Shown here piece after piece: positions 15,450-23,315 of a stretch of DNA of 64,000 nt. This DNA comes from Comamonadaceae bacterium ALPHA2B (GTDB taxonomy: Bacteria; Pseudomonadota; Gammaproteobacteria; Burkholderiales; Burkholderiaceae_C). The DNA is taken from the NCBI GenBank assembly GCA_005503065.1, contig SCOE01000024.1, forward strand, positions 1 to 64,000. Reading direction: 5' to 3'. A model generated the notes under the pieces. The model saw only the letters and a program-made list of their open reading frames with translations, was not told where the DNA came from and searched no databases. Made by a program: the position numbers and the translations under genes. Numbering within the stretch: position 1 is the first letter of the stretch; each line of letters begins with the position of its first letter.

Positions 15450-16205
15450 ATGACGCAGGCGGTCCTCACCCCTCCCGACGCGCGGGCCGGCACGGCCGAG
15501 CTGGAGCTCTCGCACGTGGACGTGTTCTACGGCAAGGTGCAGATCCTGTTCGACCTGTCGATCCGCGCGATGCCGGGGCAGATCGTGGCGGTGATCGGCG
15601 CCAACGGCGCCGGCAAGTCGACCACGCTGAACCTCATCGTCGGGCGACTGCGCCCCAGCGCGGGCGAGGTGAGCTTCCGCGGCCGCAGCCTGCAGCAGCG
15701 CAGCGTGGAGCAGATCGTGGCCGGCGGCATCTCGTGCGTGCCGCAGCGCCGGCGCATCTTCTCGACCCTGACAGTGCGCGAGAACCTCGACGTCGGCGCC
15801 TATGTGCGGCGGCACGACAAGGGCGCGGTGCAGGCCACGCTGGACGAGGTGTTCGAACTCTTCCCGGTGCTCAAGCGCAAGGCCGGCGACATGGGCGGCG
15901 TGCTCTCCGGCGGCGAGCAGCAGATGCTGGCCATCGCCCGCGGGTTGATGGCCGGCCCGCGCCTGCTGCTGCTGGACGAGCCGTCGATGGGCCTGTCGCC
16001 CAAGCTCACCACAGAGATGTTCCTGGACATCCGGCGCATCGCGCGCGCCGGCCGCACCGTCCTGATCGTGGAGCAGAACGCCTTCGCGGCCCTGAGCGTC
16101 GCGGACCATGGCTATGTGCTCGAGGGCGGGCGCGTCGCGCTCGAAGGTCCGGCCGCGCAGCTCATGCGCGACGACCATGTGCGCGCCGCCTACCTGGGCG
16201 CCTGA
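15450..16205 (+). CDS. LivF-type ABC transporter ATPase
   Basis: A 251-aa ABC ATPase that powers the Liv-type importer with the LivG domain of the fused protein. Walker A G-A-N-G-A-G-K-S-T lies near residue 50, the signature L-S-G-G-E-Q-Q-M-L-A-I-A-R near 150 and Walker B L-L-L-L-D-E-P-S-M-G-L-S-P near 175. These match the LivF subfamily. The gap to the preceding receptor gene is 19 bp and the next gene starts 25 bp later, so it is co-transcribed. Confidence 0.9.
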   Translation: MTQAVLTPPDARAGTAELELSHVDVFYGKVQILFDLSIRAMPGQIVAVIGANGAGKSTTLNLIVGRLRPSAGEVSFRGRSLQQRSVEQIVAGGISCVPQRRRIFSTLTVRENLDVGAYVRRHDKGAVQATLDEVFELFPVLKRKAGDMGGVLSGGEQQMLAIARGLMAGPRLLLLDEPSMGLSPKLTTEMFLDIRRIARAGRTVLIVEQNAFAALSVADHGYVLEGGRVALEGPAAQLMRDDHVRAAYLGA

Positions 16206-16230
16206 ACCGACTCACTTCCCTCCTTCGGCC

Positions 16231-17670
16231 ATGTCCTTCTCCAAGACCCTCGAAGAAACCGCCGTCGCCGTCGCCCGGCTGCTGCCGGCCCTGCAGGCGA
16301 TCTTCGGCGAGCGCGCCGTGACCTCGGCCGCGGTGCGGGCCCACCACAGCCACGGCGAGGGCCTGCCCGACCCGGGGCAGCCCGACGTGGTGCTGTTCCC
16401 GCTCTCGACGGAGGAAGTGGCGGCGGCAATGAAGCTGTGCCACGAGGCCGTGGTGCCCGTGATCGCCTTCGGCACCGGCACGTCGATGGAGGGCCACGTC
16501 GCGGCGATCCACGGCGGCGTGTGCATCGACCTGTCGCGCATGGACCGCATCCTGGAGGTGTCGCCCGAGGCGCTGGACTGCCGGGTGCAGGCCGGCGTCA
16601 CGCGCGAGCAGCTCAACGCCCACCTGCGCAGCAGCGGCCTGTTCTTCGCCGTCGATCCGGGCGCCAACGCCTCGCTCGGCGGCATGGCGGCCACCCGTGC
16701 ATCGGGCACCGCCGCCGTCCGTTACGGCACCATGCGCGAGGCGGTGATGGGCCTGACGGTGGTCACGCCCGACGGGCGCATCATCCGCACCGGCACGCGC
16801 GCCCGCAAATCCGCGTCCGGGCTCGACCTCACGCGGCTGTATGTGGGCAGCGAAGGCCTCCTGGGCATCATCTGCGAGGTTCAGCTTCGCCTCTTCGGGC
16901 TGCCCGAGCACGTGGTGGCCGCGGTGTGCCAGTTCGACAGCCTGCGCGCGGCCGTCGACACCGTCATCGCCGCCCTGCAGCTGGCCGTGCCGGTGGCGCG
17001 CATCGAACTGCTCGACGACGCGCAGATGGACGCCTGCATCCGCTATTCGCGCCTGGAGGAGTTCGAGGCGCGCCCCACCCTCTTCATCGAGTTCCACGGC
17101 AGCGAGGCGGCCGTGGCCGAGCAGGTGGCCACGCTGGAAGCGCTGTCGGCCGACCACGGCGGCAGCGGCTTCCGCTATGCGCACAAGCCCGAGGAGCGCA
17201 CGCGCCTGTGGAAGGCCCGGCACTCCTGCTACCACGCCAACCTGGCCATGCACCCGGGCTGGAGCTCGATGGGCACCGATGCCTGCGTGCCGATCTCGGC
17301 GCTGGCCGAATGCATCATGGAGACGCAGGCGGACATCGCGTCCAGCGGCCTGTACGCACCCATCGTCGGCCATGTGGGCGATGGCAACTTCCACCTGGGC
17401 ATCATCTACGACGATGCCGACCCCACCGCGCGCGCCGCGGCCGAGGCGCTCGCCGAGCGCGTGGCGCTGCGGGCCATCCGCCTCGGCGGCACCTGCACCG
17501 GCGAGCACGGCGTGGGGCTGCACCGCATGCAGCAGATCGAAGTGGAGCACGGCGCAGCCATCGAGGTCATGCGAGAGGTCAAGCGCGCGCTGGACCCCAG
17601 GGGCATTCTGAACCCCGGCAAGATGCTGCGGATGGACCCTGCCGCCTCAGACGTGCCGCGAGGCGGGTGA
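16231..17670 (+). CDS. FAD-binding D-2-hydroxyacid (D-lactate/glycolate-type) dehydrogenase
   Basis: A 479-aa flavoprotein of the GlcD/Dld/LDHD family. The PCMH-type FAD domain (about 40-230) contains G-T-G-T-S-M-E-G-H and the D-P-G-A-N-A-S-L-G-G-M segment. The C-terminal domain has H-V-G-D-G-N-F-H and C-T-G-E-H-G-V-G, the metal and substrate signatures of D-lactate dehydrogenase (cytochrome). It probably oxidises a D-2-hydroxyacid to the 2-keto acid and passes electrons to the respiratory chain. It is the last gene of the operon started by the DapA-family lyase. Its final 24 bp overlap the convergent metal regulator gene. Confidence 0.85.
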   Translation: MSFSKTLEETAVAVARLLPALQAIFGERAVTSAAVRAHHSHGEGLPDPGQPDVVLFPLSTEEVAAAMKLCHEAVVPVIAFGTGTSMEGHVAAIHGGVCIDLSRMDRILEVSPEALDCRVQAGVTREQLNAHLRSSGLFFAVDPGANASLGGMAATRASGTAAVRYGTMREAVMGLTVVTPDGRIIRTGTRARKSASGLDLTRLYVGSEGLLGIICEVQLRLFGLPEHVVAAVCQFDSLRAAVDTVIAALQLAVPVARIELLDDAQMDACIRYSRLEEFEARPTLFIEFHGSEAAVAEQVATLEALSADHGGSGFRYAHKPEERTRLWKARHSCYHANLAMHPGWSSMGTDACVPISALAECIMETQADIASSGLYAPIVGHVGDGNFHLGIIYDDADPTARAAAEALAERVALRAIRLGGTCTGEHGVGLHRMQQIEVEHGAAIEVMREVKRALDPRGILNPGKMLRMDPAASDVPRGG

Positions 17671-18120
17671 GCCGCGCTCGCCGGCCGCCGGCTGCGCGTC
17701 GGCCCGCGCGTGCAGCGTGCCGATGATGCGGCATTCGCCGTCGCTTCCGTCGCAGCTGTTGCGCAGCGCCAGCAGGTCCTTCTCGAGCGTGCGCAGCTCG
17801 CGCAGGCGCTCGCGCACGTGGCCCAGGTGCGCGTCCAGCGCCACGCAGGCGGCCTCGCAGTCGGCCTTGCGGCGCAGGTCCAGCCCCAGCAGGGTGCGCA
17901 CTTCGTCCAGCGACATGTCCATGGCCCGGCACAGGCGGATGAAGCGCAGCGCGTGCACGTCGGCGTCGCTGTAGAAGCGGTAGCTGTTGTCGCCACGGCC
18001 CTGCGGCGCGATCAGGCCCTGCTTCTCGTAGTAGCGGATGTTGGCGGCGCTCACGCCGCTGGCGGCGGCGGCTTCGCCGATGCGATAACCCTGCGGGCCG
18101 GGCGGGTGGATGGCGGACAT
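17647..18120 (-). CDS. cadR: MerR-family Cd/Pb/Zn-responsive regulator (CadR/PbrR type)
   Basis: A 157-aa MerR regulator: N-terminal winged helix (Y-R-I-G-E-A ... I-R-Y-Y-E-K-Q-G-L-I), long dimerisation helix and a metal-binding C-terminus. Three cysteines, C88, C123 and C130, have the same spacing (35 and 7) as Cys77/112/119 of Pseudomonas putida CadR, and equivalents occur in PbrR. This supports Cd(II)/Pb(II) sensing. It is divergent from the P1B ATPase gene, with a textbook MerR promoter between them. The 3' end overlaps the convergent flavoprotein gene by 24 bp. Confidence 0.88.
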   Translation of the reverse strand: MSAIHPPGPQGYRIGEAAAASGVSAANIRYYEKQGLIAPQGRGDNSYRFYSDADVHALRFIRLCRAMDMSLDEVRTLLGLDLRRKADCEAACVALDAHLGHVRERLRELRTLEKDLLALRNSCDGSDGECRIIGTLHARADAQPAAGERGSPASRHV

Positions 18121-18123
18121 GGC

Positions 18124-18154
18124 TTGACCTTGAAGTGACTTCAACCTTTCCAAT
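18124..18154 (+). promoter_or_regulatory. MerR-type promoter/operator of the metal ATPase gene
   Basis: A -35 TTGACC (18124-18129) and -10 TCCAAT (18149-18154) are separated by 19 bp, the stretched spacing that MerR activators correct. The spacer contains TTGAAG-TGA-CTTCAA, a perfect inverted repeat. The layout matches the pbrA promoter controlled by PbrR. Confidence 0.75.
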
Positions 18155-18187
18155 GCTGGCACAGCTTCGAAAACCGTAACGCCAGCC

Positions 18188-20326
18188 ATGTCCGCCTCCC
18201 CCCGCCAGCCTGCCGCCCTGCTTCCCCTCGCCGACGCCGACCGCGTGGCCGCGCCCTCGTGCGGCGACGGCTGCTGCGGCGGGCCGGTGACGTTGCGCCC
18301 GGCAGCGGCCAAGCCCCGGGCGCACGCGCACCACCCCGACGGCGAGCACGATCATGACCATGGTCCCGACGGCCATGCGGACGGCGACGGCCACGGCCAC
18401 GACCATGGCCCGCTGCCCGGATGGCCGCGCCTGGCGGCCGCCTTCCTCGTGGCGCTGGCCGCCGAGCTGAGCCATCTGCTGCTGCCCGAGACGGCGGCTT
18501 GGCGCGGCGTCGGCATGGCACTGGCCGCCGCGGCCATCGCGCTGGCCGGCATCGGCATCTACCAAAGCGGGCTGAAATCCCTGCTCAAGGGGCGCCTGGG
18601 CATCGACACCCTGATGGCGGTCGCCGTGACCGGCGCCTTCGTCATCGGCCAGTGGCCCGAGGCGGCCATGGTGATGGCGCTGTACGCGCTGGCGGAGCTG
18701 ATCGAGCACAAGGCCGCCGACCGCGCACGCAATGCGATCGCCGGCCTGATGGCCCTGGCTCCCGACGAGGCGGAGGTGCGCGGCACCGACGGCCAGTGGC
18801 GCCGCGTGCAGGCGGCCGACGTGGCCTTGGGTGAGGTGCTGCGCGTGCGCCCCGGCGAACGCGTGCCGCTGGATGGCACCGTCGTTGCCGGAAGCAGCAG
18901 CATCGACCAGGCGAGCGTCACCGGCGAGAGCATTCCGGTCGACAAGACCGTGGGCGACGCGGTCTTCGCCGCCACCGTCAACCAGGGCGGCGAGCTGGAA
19001 GTCCGCGTCACGGCTGCCGCGGGCCACACCACGCTCGACCGCATCATCGAATCGGTGGAGCGCGCCCAGGCCTCGCGCGCGCCGACGCAGCGCTTCGTCG
19101 AGCGCTTCGCGGCCGTCTACACGCCCACGGTGTTCGTGCTCGCGGTGCTGGTCGCGGTGGTGCCGCCGCTCTTTTTCGACGCGGCTTGGCTGGCCTCGGT
19201 CTACAAGGCGCTGGTGCTGCTGGTCATCGCCTGCCCCTGCGCGCTGGTGATCTCGACGCCGGTCACGGTGGTCAGCGGCCTCACCGCCGCGGCGCGGCGC
19301 GGCATCCTCGTCAAGGGCGGGGTGCACCTGGAAACCGCCCGCCGGCTGCGCGCCGTGGCGCTCGACAAGACCGGCACCATCACCGCCGGCAAGCCGTTGC
19401 TGGTGGACTGGCAGCCCTGGGGCGGCGCCGACCGTGCGCGCACGGCGGCCGATGCCGCCCGCCTGGCGGGCCGCTCCGACCACCCGGTGTCGGCGGCGAT
19501 CGCGGGCGGCCTGCCGGAGGCGCAGCGCGACCACGCCGCCGTCGAGGGCTTCCGTGCCCTGGTCGGCCGCGGTGTCGAGGGCCGCGTCGAGGGCCGCACG
19601 CTGGTGCTGGGCAACCACCGGCTGATGGAGGAGCGCGGGCTGTGCACGCCCGAGCTGGAGGCCGCGCTGGCCGCGCACGAACAACGGGGCCGCACCGTGA
19701 CGCTGCTGGCCGACGGGCACGCGGTGCTGGGCCTGTTCGCGGTGGCTGACACCGTCAAGCCCGGCTCGCGGCAGGCCGTCGCGGCGTTGAAGGCGCTGGG
19801 CGTCACGCCCGTGATGCTCACCGGCGACAACCCCAGCACCGCCCAGGCCGTGGCACGCGAGGCCGGCATCGAGGACGCTCGCGGCGGCCTGCTGCCCGAG
19901 GACAAGCTGCAGGCGGTACAGGCGCTGCGCGAGCGCTACGGCGCCACCGGCATGACCGGGGACGGCATCAACGACGCACCCGCCTTGGCACAGGCCGACC
20001 TGGGCTTCGCGATGGGCGCGGCGGGCACCGACATCGCCATGGAAGCCGCCGACGTGGTCATCATGAACGACGACCTCGGCCGCATCGCCGAGACGATCCG
20101 CCTGTCGCGCCGCACGCACGCGGTGCTGTGGCAGAACATCGCGCTGGCGCTGGGCATCAAGGCCGTGTTCTTCGGCCTCGCGGTCTTCGGCCAGGCCACG
20201 ATGTGGATGGCCGTGTTCGCCGACATGGGCGCGAGCCTGCTGGTGGTGGCCAACGGGCTGCGGCTGCTGAAGGCGCTGGACGGCGCGCCGGCTGCGGCCG
20301 GCTCGACGACGCTCAGGCCCGCGTGA
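18188..20326 (+). CDS. cadA: P1B-type heavy-metal (Cd/Zn/Pb) exporting ATPase
   Basis: A 712-aa inner-membrane metal pump. It has the transmembrane C-P-C site at 349-351, T-G-E-S at 245-248, the phosphorylation site D393-K-T-G-T, an S-D-H-P motif near 456 and G-D-G-I-N-D-A-P in the hinge. C-P-C together with the CadR-type regulator points to Zn/Cd/Pb. The canonical N-terminal HMA domain (G-M-T-C-x-x-C) is absent; instead there are C-G-D-G-C-C (25-30) and a His/Asp-rich run (46-73) that may bind metal. ATG 18188 lies 34 bp after the promoter. The 3' end overlaps a convergent methyltransferase gene by 14 bp. Confidence 0.92.
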   Translation: MSASPRQPAALLPLADADRVAAPSCGDGCCGGPVTLRPAAAKPRAHAHHPDGEHDHDHGPDGHADGDGHGHDHGPLPGWPRLAAAFLVALAAELSHLLLPETAAWRGVGMALAAAAIALAGIGIYQSGLKSLLKGRLGIDTLMAVAVTGAFVIGQWPEAAMVMALYALAELIEHKAADRARNAIAGLMALAPDEAEVRGTDGQWRRVQAADVALGEVLRVRPGERVPLDGTVVAGSSSIDQASVTGESIPVDKTVGDAVFAATVNQGGELEVRVTAAAGHTTLDRIIESVERAQASRAPTQRFVERFAAVYTPTVFVLAVLVAVVPPLFFDAAWLASVYKALVLLVIACPCALVISTPVTVVSGLTAAARRGILVKGGVHLETARRLRAVALDKTGTITAGKPLLVDWQPWGGADRARTAADAARLAGRSDHPVSAAIAGGLPEAQRDHAAVEGFRALVGRGVEGRVEGRTLVLGNHRLMEERGLCTPELEAALAAHEQRGRTVTLLADGHAVLGLFAVADTVKPGSRQAVAALKALGVTPVMLTGDNPSTAQAVAREAGIEDARGGLLPEDKLQAVQALRERYGATGMTGDGINDAPALAQADLGFAMGAAGTDIAMEAADVVIMNDDLGRIAETIRLSRRTHAVLWQNIALALGIKAVFFGLAVFGQATMWMAVFADMGASLLVVANGLRLLKALDGAPAAAGSTTLRPA

Positions 20327-21128
20327 CCACCACCTCCGCATACTGGCTGGGCACCACCAGCGAGGTGTCGCCCGCCCGGTTGCTGCGTGCCAGGAGCGCG
20401 AGCAGGTCGGCCTCCAGCGCCGCGGCGCCCTCGGACGGCAACGCGCCGAAGGCCTTGTGCACCGGCCCATACCAGCGGCGGAACACGTCGACGAAGTGCG
20501 CCGGCGAGCGGTAGCGGAACATGAAGTTGCGCAGCGTGAGGTCGATGCGCGCGGCACCCGCACCGAACAGCGCCTGCAGGTGCGCGGACTGCCCCCAGAG
20601 CGGCGGCGGCTGCAGCCCGGCCGGGGGCGGCAGGTGCCGGCCCAGGACCTTGAACAGCTGGCCGATGAAGCCGTCCGGCGTCCAGTTGGCCAGGCCGATG
20701 CGACCGCCGGGCCGGCACACGCGCAGCATTTCGGCCGCCGCCTGCGCATGGTTGGGCGCGAACATCACGCCGAAGGTGGACAGCACGGCGTCGAAGCTGG
20801 CGTCCGCGAAGGGCAGCGCCTCGGCGTCGGCGGTCTGGAACTGCACCTCCAGCCGCTCGGCGCCGGCGCGTTCGGCGCCGCGCTCCAGCAACGCGCCCAC
20901 GTAGTCGGTCGAGGTGACCCGGGCGCCGCGGCGGGCCGCGGCCAGCGTGGCATTGCCGTTGCCGGCGGCCACGTCGAGCACCTGCTCGTCGCAGCGCAGG
21001 TCGCAGGCCTCGGCCAGCTGCTCGCCGACGATCTGCAGCGTGGTGCCGATGACGGCGTAGTCGCCGCTGGCCCAGGCGGCCTGTTGGCGGGCCTTGACGG
21101 CGGCGAAATCGATGAGGGGGGCGTTCAT
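20313..21128 (-). CDS. SAM-dependent methyltransferase (UbiE/type 11-like)
   Basis: A 271-aa class I methyltransferase. The SAM-binding motif I reads V-L-D-V-A-A-G-N-G-N-A near residues 49-59, followed by the acidic motif S-T-D-Y and the post-motif region A-D-A-E-A-L-P-F-A-D-A-S-F-D, all typical of methyltransferase type 11. Substrate unknown. It is divergent from an OsmC-like gene and converges on the metal ATPase gene with a 14-bp overlap. Nothing ties it directly to metal resistance, though arsenic- or lipid-type methyltransferases can occur in such regions. Confidence 0.85.
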   Translation of the reverse strand: MNAPLIDFAAVKARQQAAWASGDYAVIGTTLQIVGEQLAEACDLRCDEQVLDVAAGNGNATLAAARRGARVTSTDYVGALLERGAERAGAERLEVQFQTADAEALPFADASFDAVLSTFGVMFAPNHAQAAAEMLRVCRPGGRIGLANWTPDGFIGQLFKVLGRHLPPPAGLQPPPLWGQSAHLQALFGAGAARIDLTLRNFMFRYRSPAHFVDVFRRWYGPVHKAFGALPSEGAAALEADLLALLARSNRAGDTSLVVPSQYAEVVVTRA

Positions 21129-21252
21129 GGCGCGGTCTCCACGGTGGGTTGGGAAGGCCTGCACTGTCGGCCGGCGCCCGCCGCGCCGTCCTGCCCGATC
21201 GTCGGCACGGCCTGACCGAGCGTCCGCCCCGCGGCATAGGCCACTTGTCGAC

Positions 21253-21279
21253 TGTCCGGCGCGCGTGCTGCGCCGGACA
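21253..21279. promoter_or_regulatory. Perfect inverted repeat in a divergent promoter gap
   Basis: TGTCCGGCGC and GCGCCGGACA (10-bp perfect arms, 7-bp spacer) lie 34 bp before the OsmC-like start, between it and the divergent methyltransferase gene. The symmetry and position suit an operator, possibly for the AraC protein encoded downstream, or an mRNA leader hairpin. Confidence 0.35.
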
Positions 21280-21312
21280 ATGCCCGATCGCACGATCCCA
21301 GGAGGCCTGCCC

Positions 21313-21852
21313 ATGCCATCGATGCCCTCCGTCGCCGAGGCGCTCGCGCGTGTCGAGGCCGTGCTGCGCCGCCGGCCCGAGGCCGGCATCGACGCCGACC
21401 TGCCCGCCACCGCCCGCTGGCACGGCGGCCTGCACACCCGCATCGCCCACCCCCACGGCCACGTGTTCGAGACCGACATGCCCACCGAGCTGGGTGGCAG
21501 CGCGGCCCAGCCCACCCCCGGCTGGCTGCTGCGCGCGAGCGTCGCGGCCTGCACGGCCACGCGCATCGCCATGGAAGCCGCGCGCGCCGGCATCACGCTC
21601 GACACCCTGGAGGTGAGCACCGCCAGCCGCTCCGACGCACGAGGGCTGTTCGACCTGCCCGACGCCGACGGCGTCACCGTGAGCCCGGCCCCCTTCGACC
21701 TGCGCATGGCGGTGCGCATCGCCGCGCGCGGCGTGCCGGCCGCGCGACTGGAACGGCTCGCCGCAGCCGGCTGCGACGGGTCGCCCATGGCCCGCGCCCT
21801 GCGCGACGCGCTGCCGCTGGCCGTGCACGTCGAGGTTCTGGAGCAAGCCTGA
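21313..21852 (+). CDS. OsmC/Ohr-family protein
   Basis: A 179-aa OsmC-fold protein. The family is a set of thiol-dependent hydroperoxide reductases and relatives. A W-L-L-R-A-S-V-A-A-C-T-A-T segment around residues 70-82 carries the first conserved cysteine. The position of the second peroxidatic cysteine is occupied by a late cysteine in A-A-A-G-C-D-G (about 155), so activity is uncertain. ATG 21313 has a strong AGGAGG site 7-8 nt upstream. The stop overlaps the start of the AraC gene (TGATG), so the two are coupled and may form a stress-response pair. Confidence 0.8.
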   Translation: MPSMPSVAEALARVEAVLRRRPEAGIDADLPATARWHGGLHTRIAHPHGHVFETDMPTELGGSAAQPTPGWLLRASVAACTATRIAMEAARAGITLDTLEVSTASRSDARGLFDLPDADGVTVSPAPFDLRMAVRIAARGVPAARLERLAAAGCDGSPMARALRDALPLAVHVEVLEQA

Positions 21853-22826
21853 TGGACGCGCTGTCGCAGACGCTGCGCGTGGTGCGGCTGGTCGGTTCGA
21901 TCTTCATCCAGGGCCGCTTCACCGCGCCCTGGTGCTACCAGTCTCCGCCGGCAGACAGCGTGGCGCCGGTGCTGGAGCCCGGCGCCGAGCGGCTGGTGAT
22001 ATTCCACCTGATCACCGAGGGCGAGTGCTTCGTCGAGTTGCCCGGGCAGGCGCCGGTGAGGCTGGTGGCCGGCGACGCCCTGCTCTTTCCGCAGGGGCAT
22101 GCGCACCGCATGGGCTCCGAGCCTGGCCTGCCGCCCGCGCGCGGCGCGCGCCTGAGCGAGGTGCTGGCGCGCCGCCCGCGCCTGCTGTCCTACGGTGGCG
22201 GCGGCCCGGCCACGCGGCTGGTGTGCGGCTACCTCGCCTGCGACGCCCGGCTGGGACGGATGCTGCTGGCCGGACTGCCGCCCCTGGTGCGCGTGAACGT
22301 GCGCGGCTCCGACGCCGGCGCCTGGCTCGAGGCCTCGGTGCGCTACGCGCTGGCCGAAGCGCGCTCGCCGCGCCCGGGCGGCGCCGGCGTGCTGGCCAAG
22401 CTGTCGGAGGTGGTCTTCATCGAGGTGCTGCGGCTGTACATGAACGAGCAGGCCGAGGGCCGCACCGGCTGGCTCGCCGGCGTGGGCGATCGCATCGTCG
22501 GCGGCGCGCTCAACGCCATGCACCGCGAGCCGGCGCGCAACTGGTCGCTCGAGGAACTGGCGCGCGAGGCGAACACCTCGCGCTCGGTGCTGGCCGAGCG
22601 CTTCCAGCAGCTGGTCGGGCAGTCGCCCATGCAGTACCTGACGCAGTGGCGCATGCTGCTGGCGTCGAACCTGCTCGCGCGCAGCAACGCGCCGCTGCTG
22701 CGCATCGCCCAGGACGTCGGCTACCAGACCGACACCGCCTTCAGCCGCGCCTTCCGGCGCGAGTTCGGGGCGCCGCCGGCGACCTGGCGACGGCAGCGTG
22801 CGGGGCAGCTCGCGATGCCCTCCTGA
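21852..22826 (+). CDS. AraC-family regulator with N-terminal cupin domain
   Basis: A 324-aa regulator. Residues 20-190 are an AraC-binding/cupin-type sensor (F-V-E-L-P-G-Q-A-P then G-D-A-L-L-F-P-Q-G-H-A-H). The C-terminal 100 residues hold the double HTH: W-S-L-E-E-L-A-R-E-A-N-T-S-R-S-V-L-A-E-R-F, then Q-Y-L-T-Q-W-R-M, then I-A-Q-D-V-G-Y-Q-T-D-T-A-F-S-R-A-F-R-R-E-F. It is coupled to the upstream OsmC gene by overlapping stop/start and probably controls that gene. Effector unknown. Confidence 0.87.
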   Translation: MDALSQTLRVVRLVGSIFIQGRFTAPWCYQSPPADSVAPVLEPGAERLVIFHLITEGECFVELPGQAPVRLVAGDALLFPQGHAHRMGSEPGLPPARGARLSEVLARRPRLLSYGGGGPATRLVCGYLACDARLGRMLLAGLPPLVRVNVRGSDAGAWLEASVRYALAEARSPRPGGAGVLAKLSEVVFIEVLRLYMNEQAEGRTGWLAGVGDRIVGGALNAMHREPARNWSLEELAREANTSRSVLAERFQQLVGQSPMQYLTQWRMLLASNLLARSNAPLLRIAQDVGYQTDTAFSRAFRREFGAPPATWRRQRAGQLAMPS

Positions 22827-22862
22827 ACGTCCGGCCACGGCGTGGCGGTCTATCATCGGCCG

Positions 22863-23279
22863 ATGCGCCGCCTCTTCGTCGCCCTCATGATCCTCATGCT
22901 GCCCCTGCGCGGCTGGATCGGCGACGTGATGGCGATGGAACTCATGCAGCCGGCGCTTCAGGCCGTGCACGCACCCGCACCGACCGCGGCCGAAGCCTCG
23001 CCGCACGCCCACCATGGCGATGGCCATGCGATGCACGATGCACATGCGGGCCATGGGCATGGCGCGCAGGGCGCCACCGACGGCGCAGCCGACGGCCATG
23101 CCGGCCACGGCAGCAGCCACCTCGCGTGCACCGCCTGCCAGGTCTGCCATTCGATCGCGATGGCCGAAACAGCCCCCGCGCTCGGCGGCGAGGCCCTGCC
23201 GCATGCGGCACCGCAGGCGGCGCTGCCGCACTTCGCGAGTGCCGACGCGCGGCGCCTGGCCGAGCCGCCCATTTCCTGA
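22863..23279 (+). CDS. Exported His-rich protein, DUF2946-like
   Basis: A 138-aa protein with an N-terminal hydrophobic segment (about residues 3-18, possibly a signal peptide), a middle run very rich in His, Gly and Asp, and C-T-A-C-Q-V-C-H-S near residues 91-99. His-rich exported proteins with a late C-x-x-C-H are frequent in copper resistance regions (DUF2946 type), and the following genes are copper-related. Likely role: periplasmic or membrane metal binding. ATG 22863 is preferred over a GTG 21 bases upstream. The next gene is on the same strand, about 40-180 bp away depending on its start. Confidence 0.7.
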   Translation: MRRLFVALMILMLPLRGWIGDVMAMELMQPALQAVHAPAPTAAEASPHAHHGDGHAMHDAHAGHGHGAQGATDGAADGHAGHGSSHLACTACQVCHSIAMAETAPALGGEALPHAAPQAALPHFASADARRLAEPPIS

Positions 23280-23315
23280 ACCCCCCACCCGTAGTCCGTC
23301 CGCCGCACGCGATCC

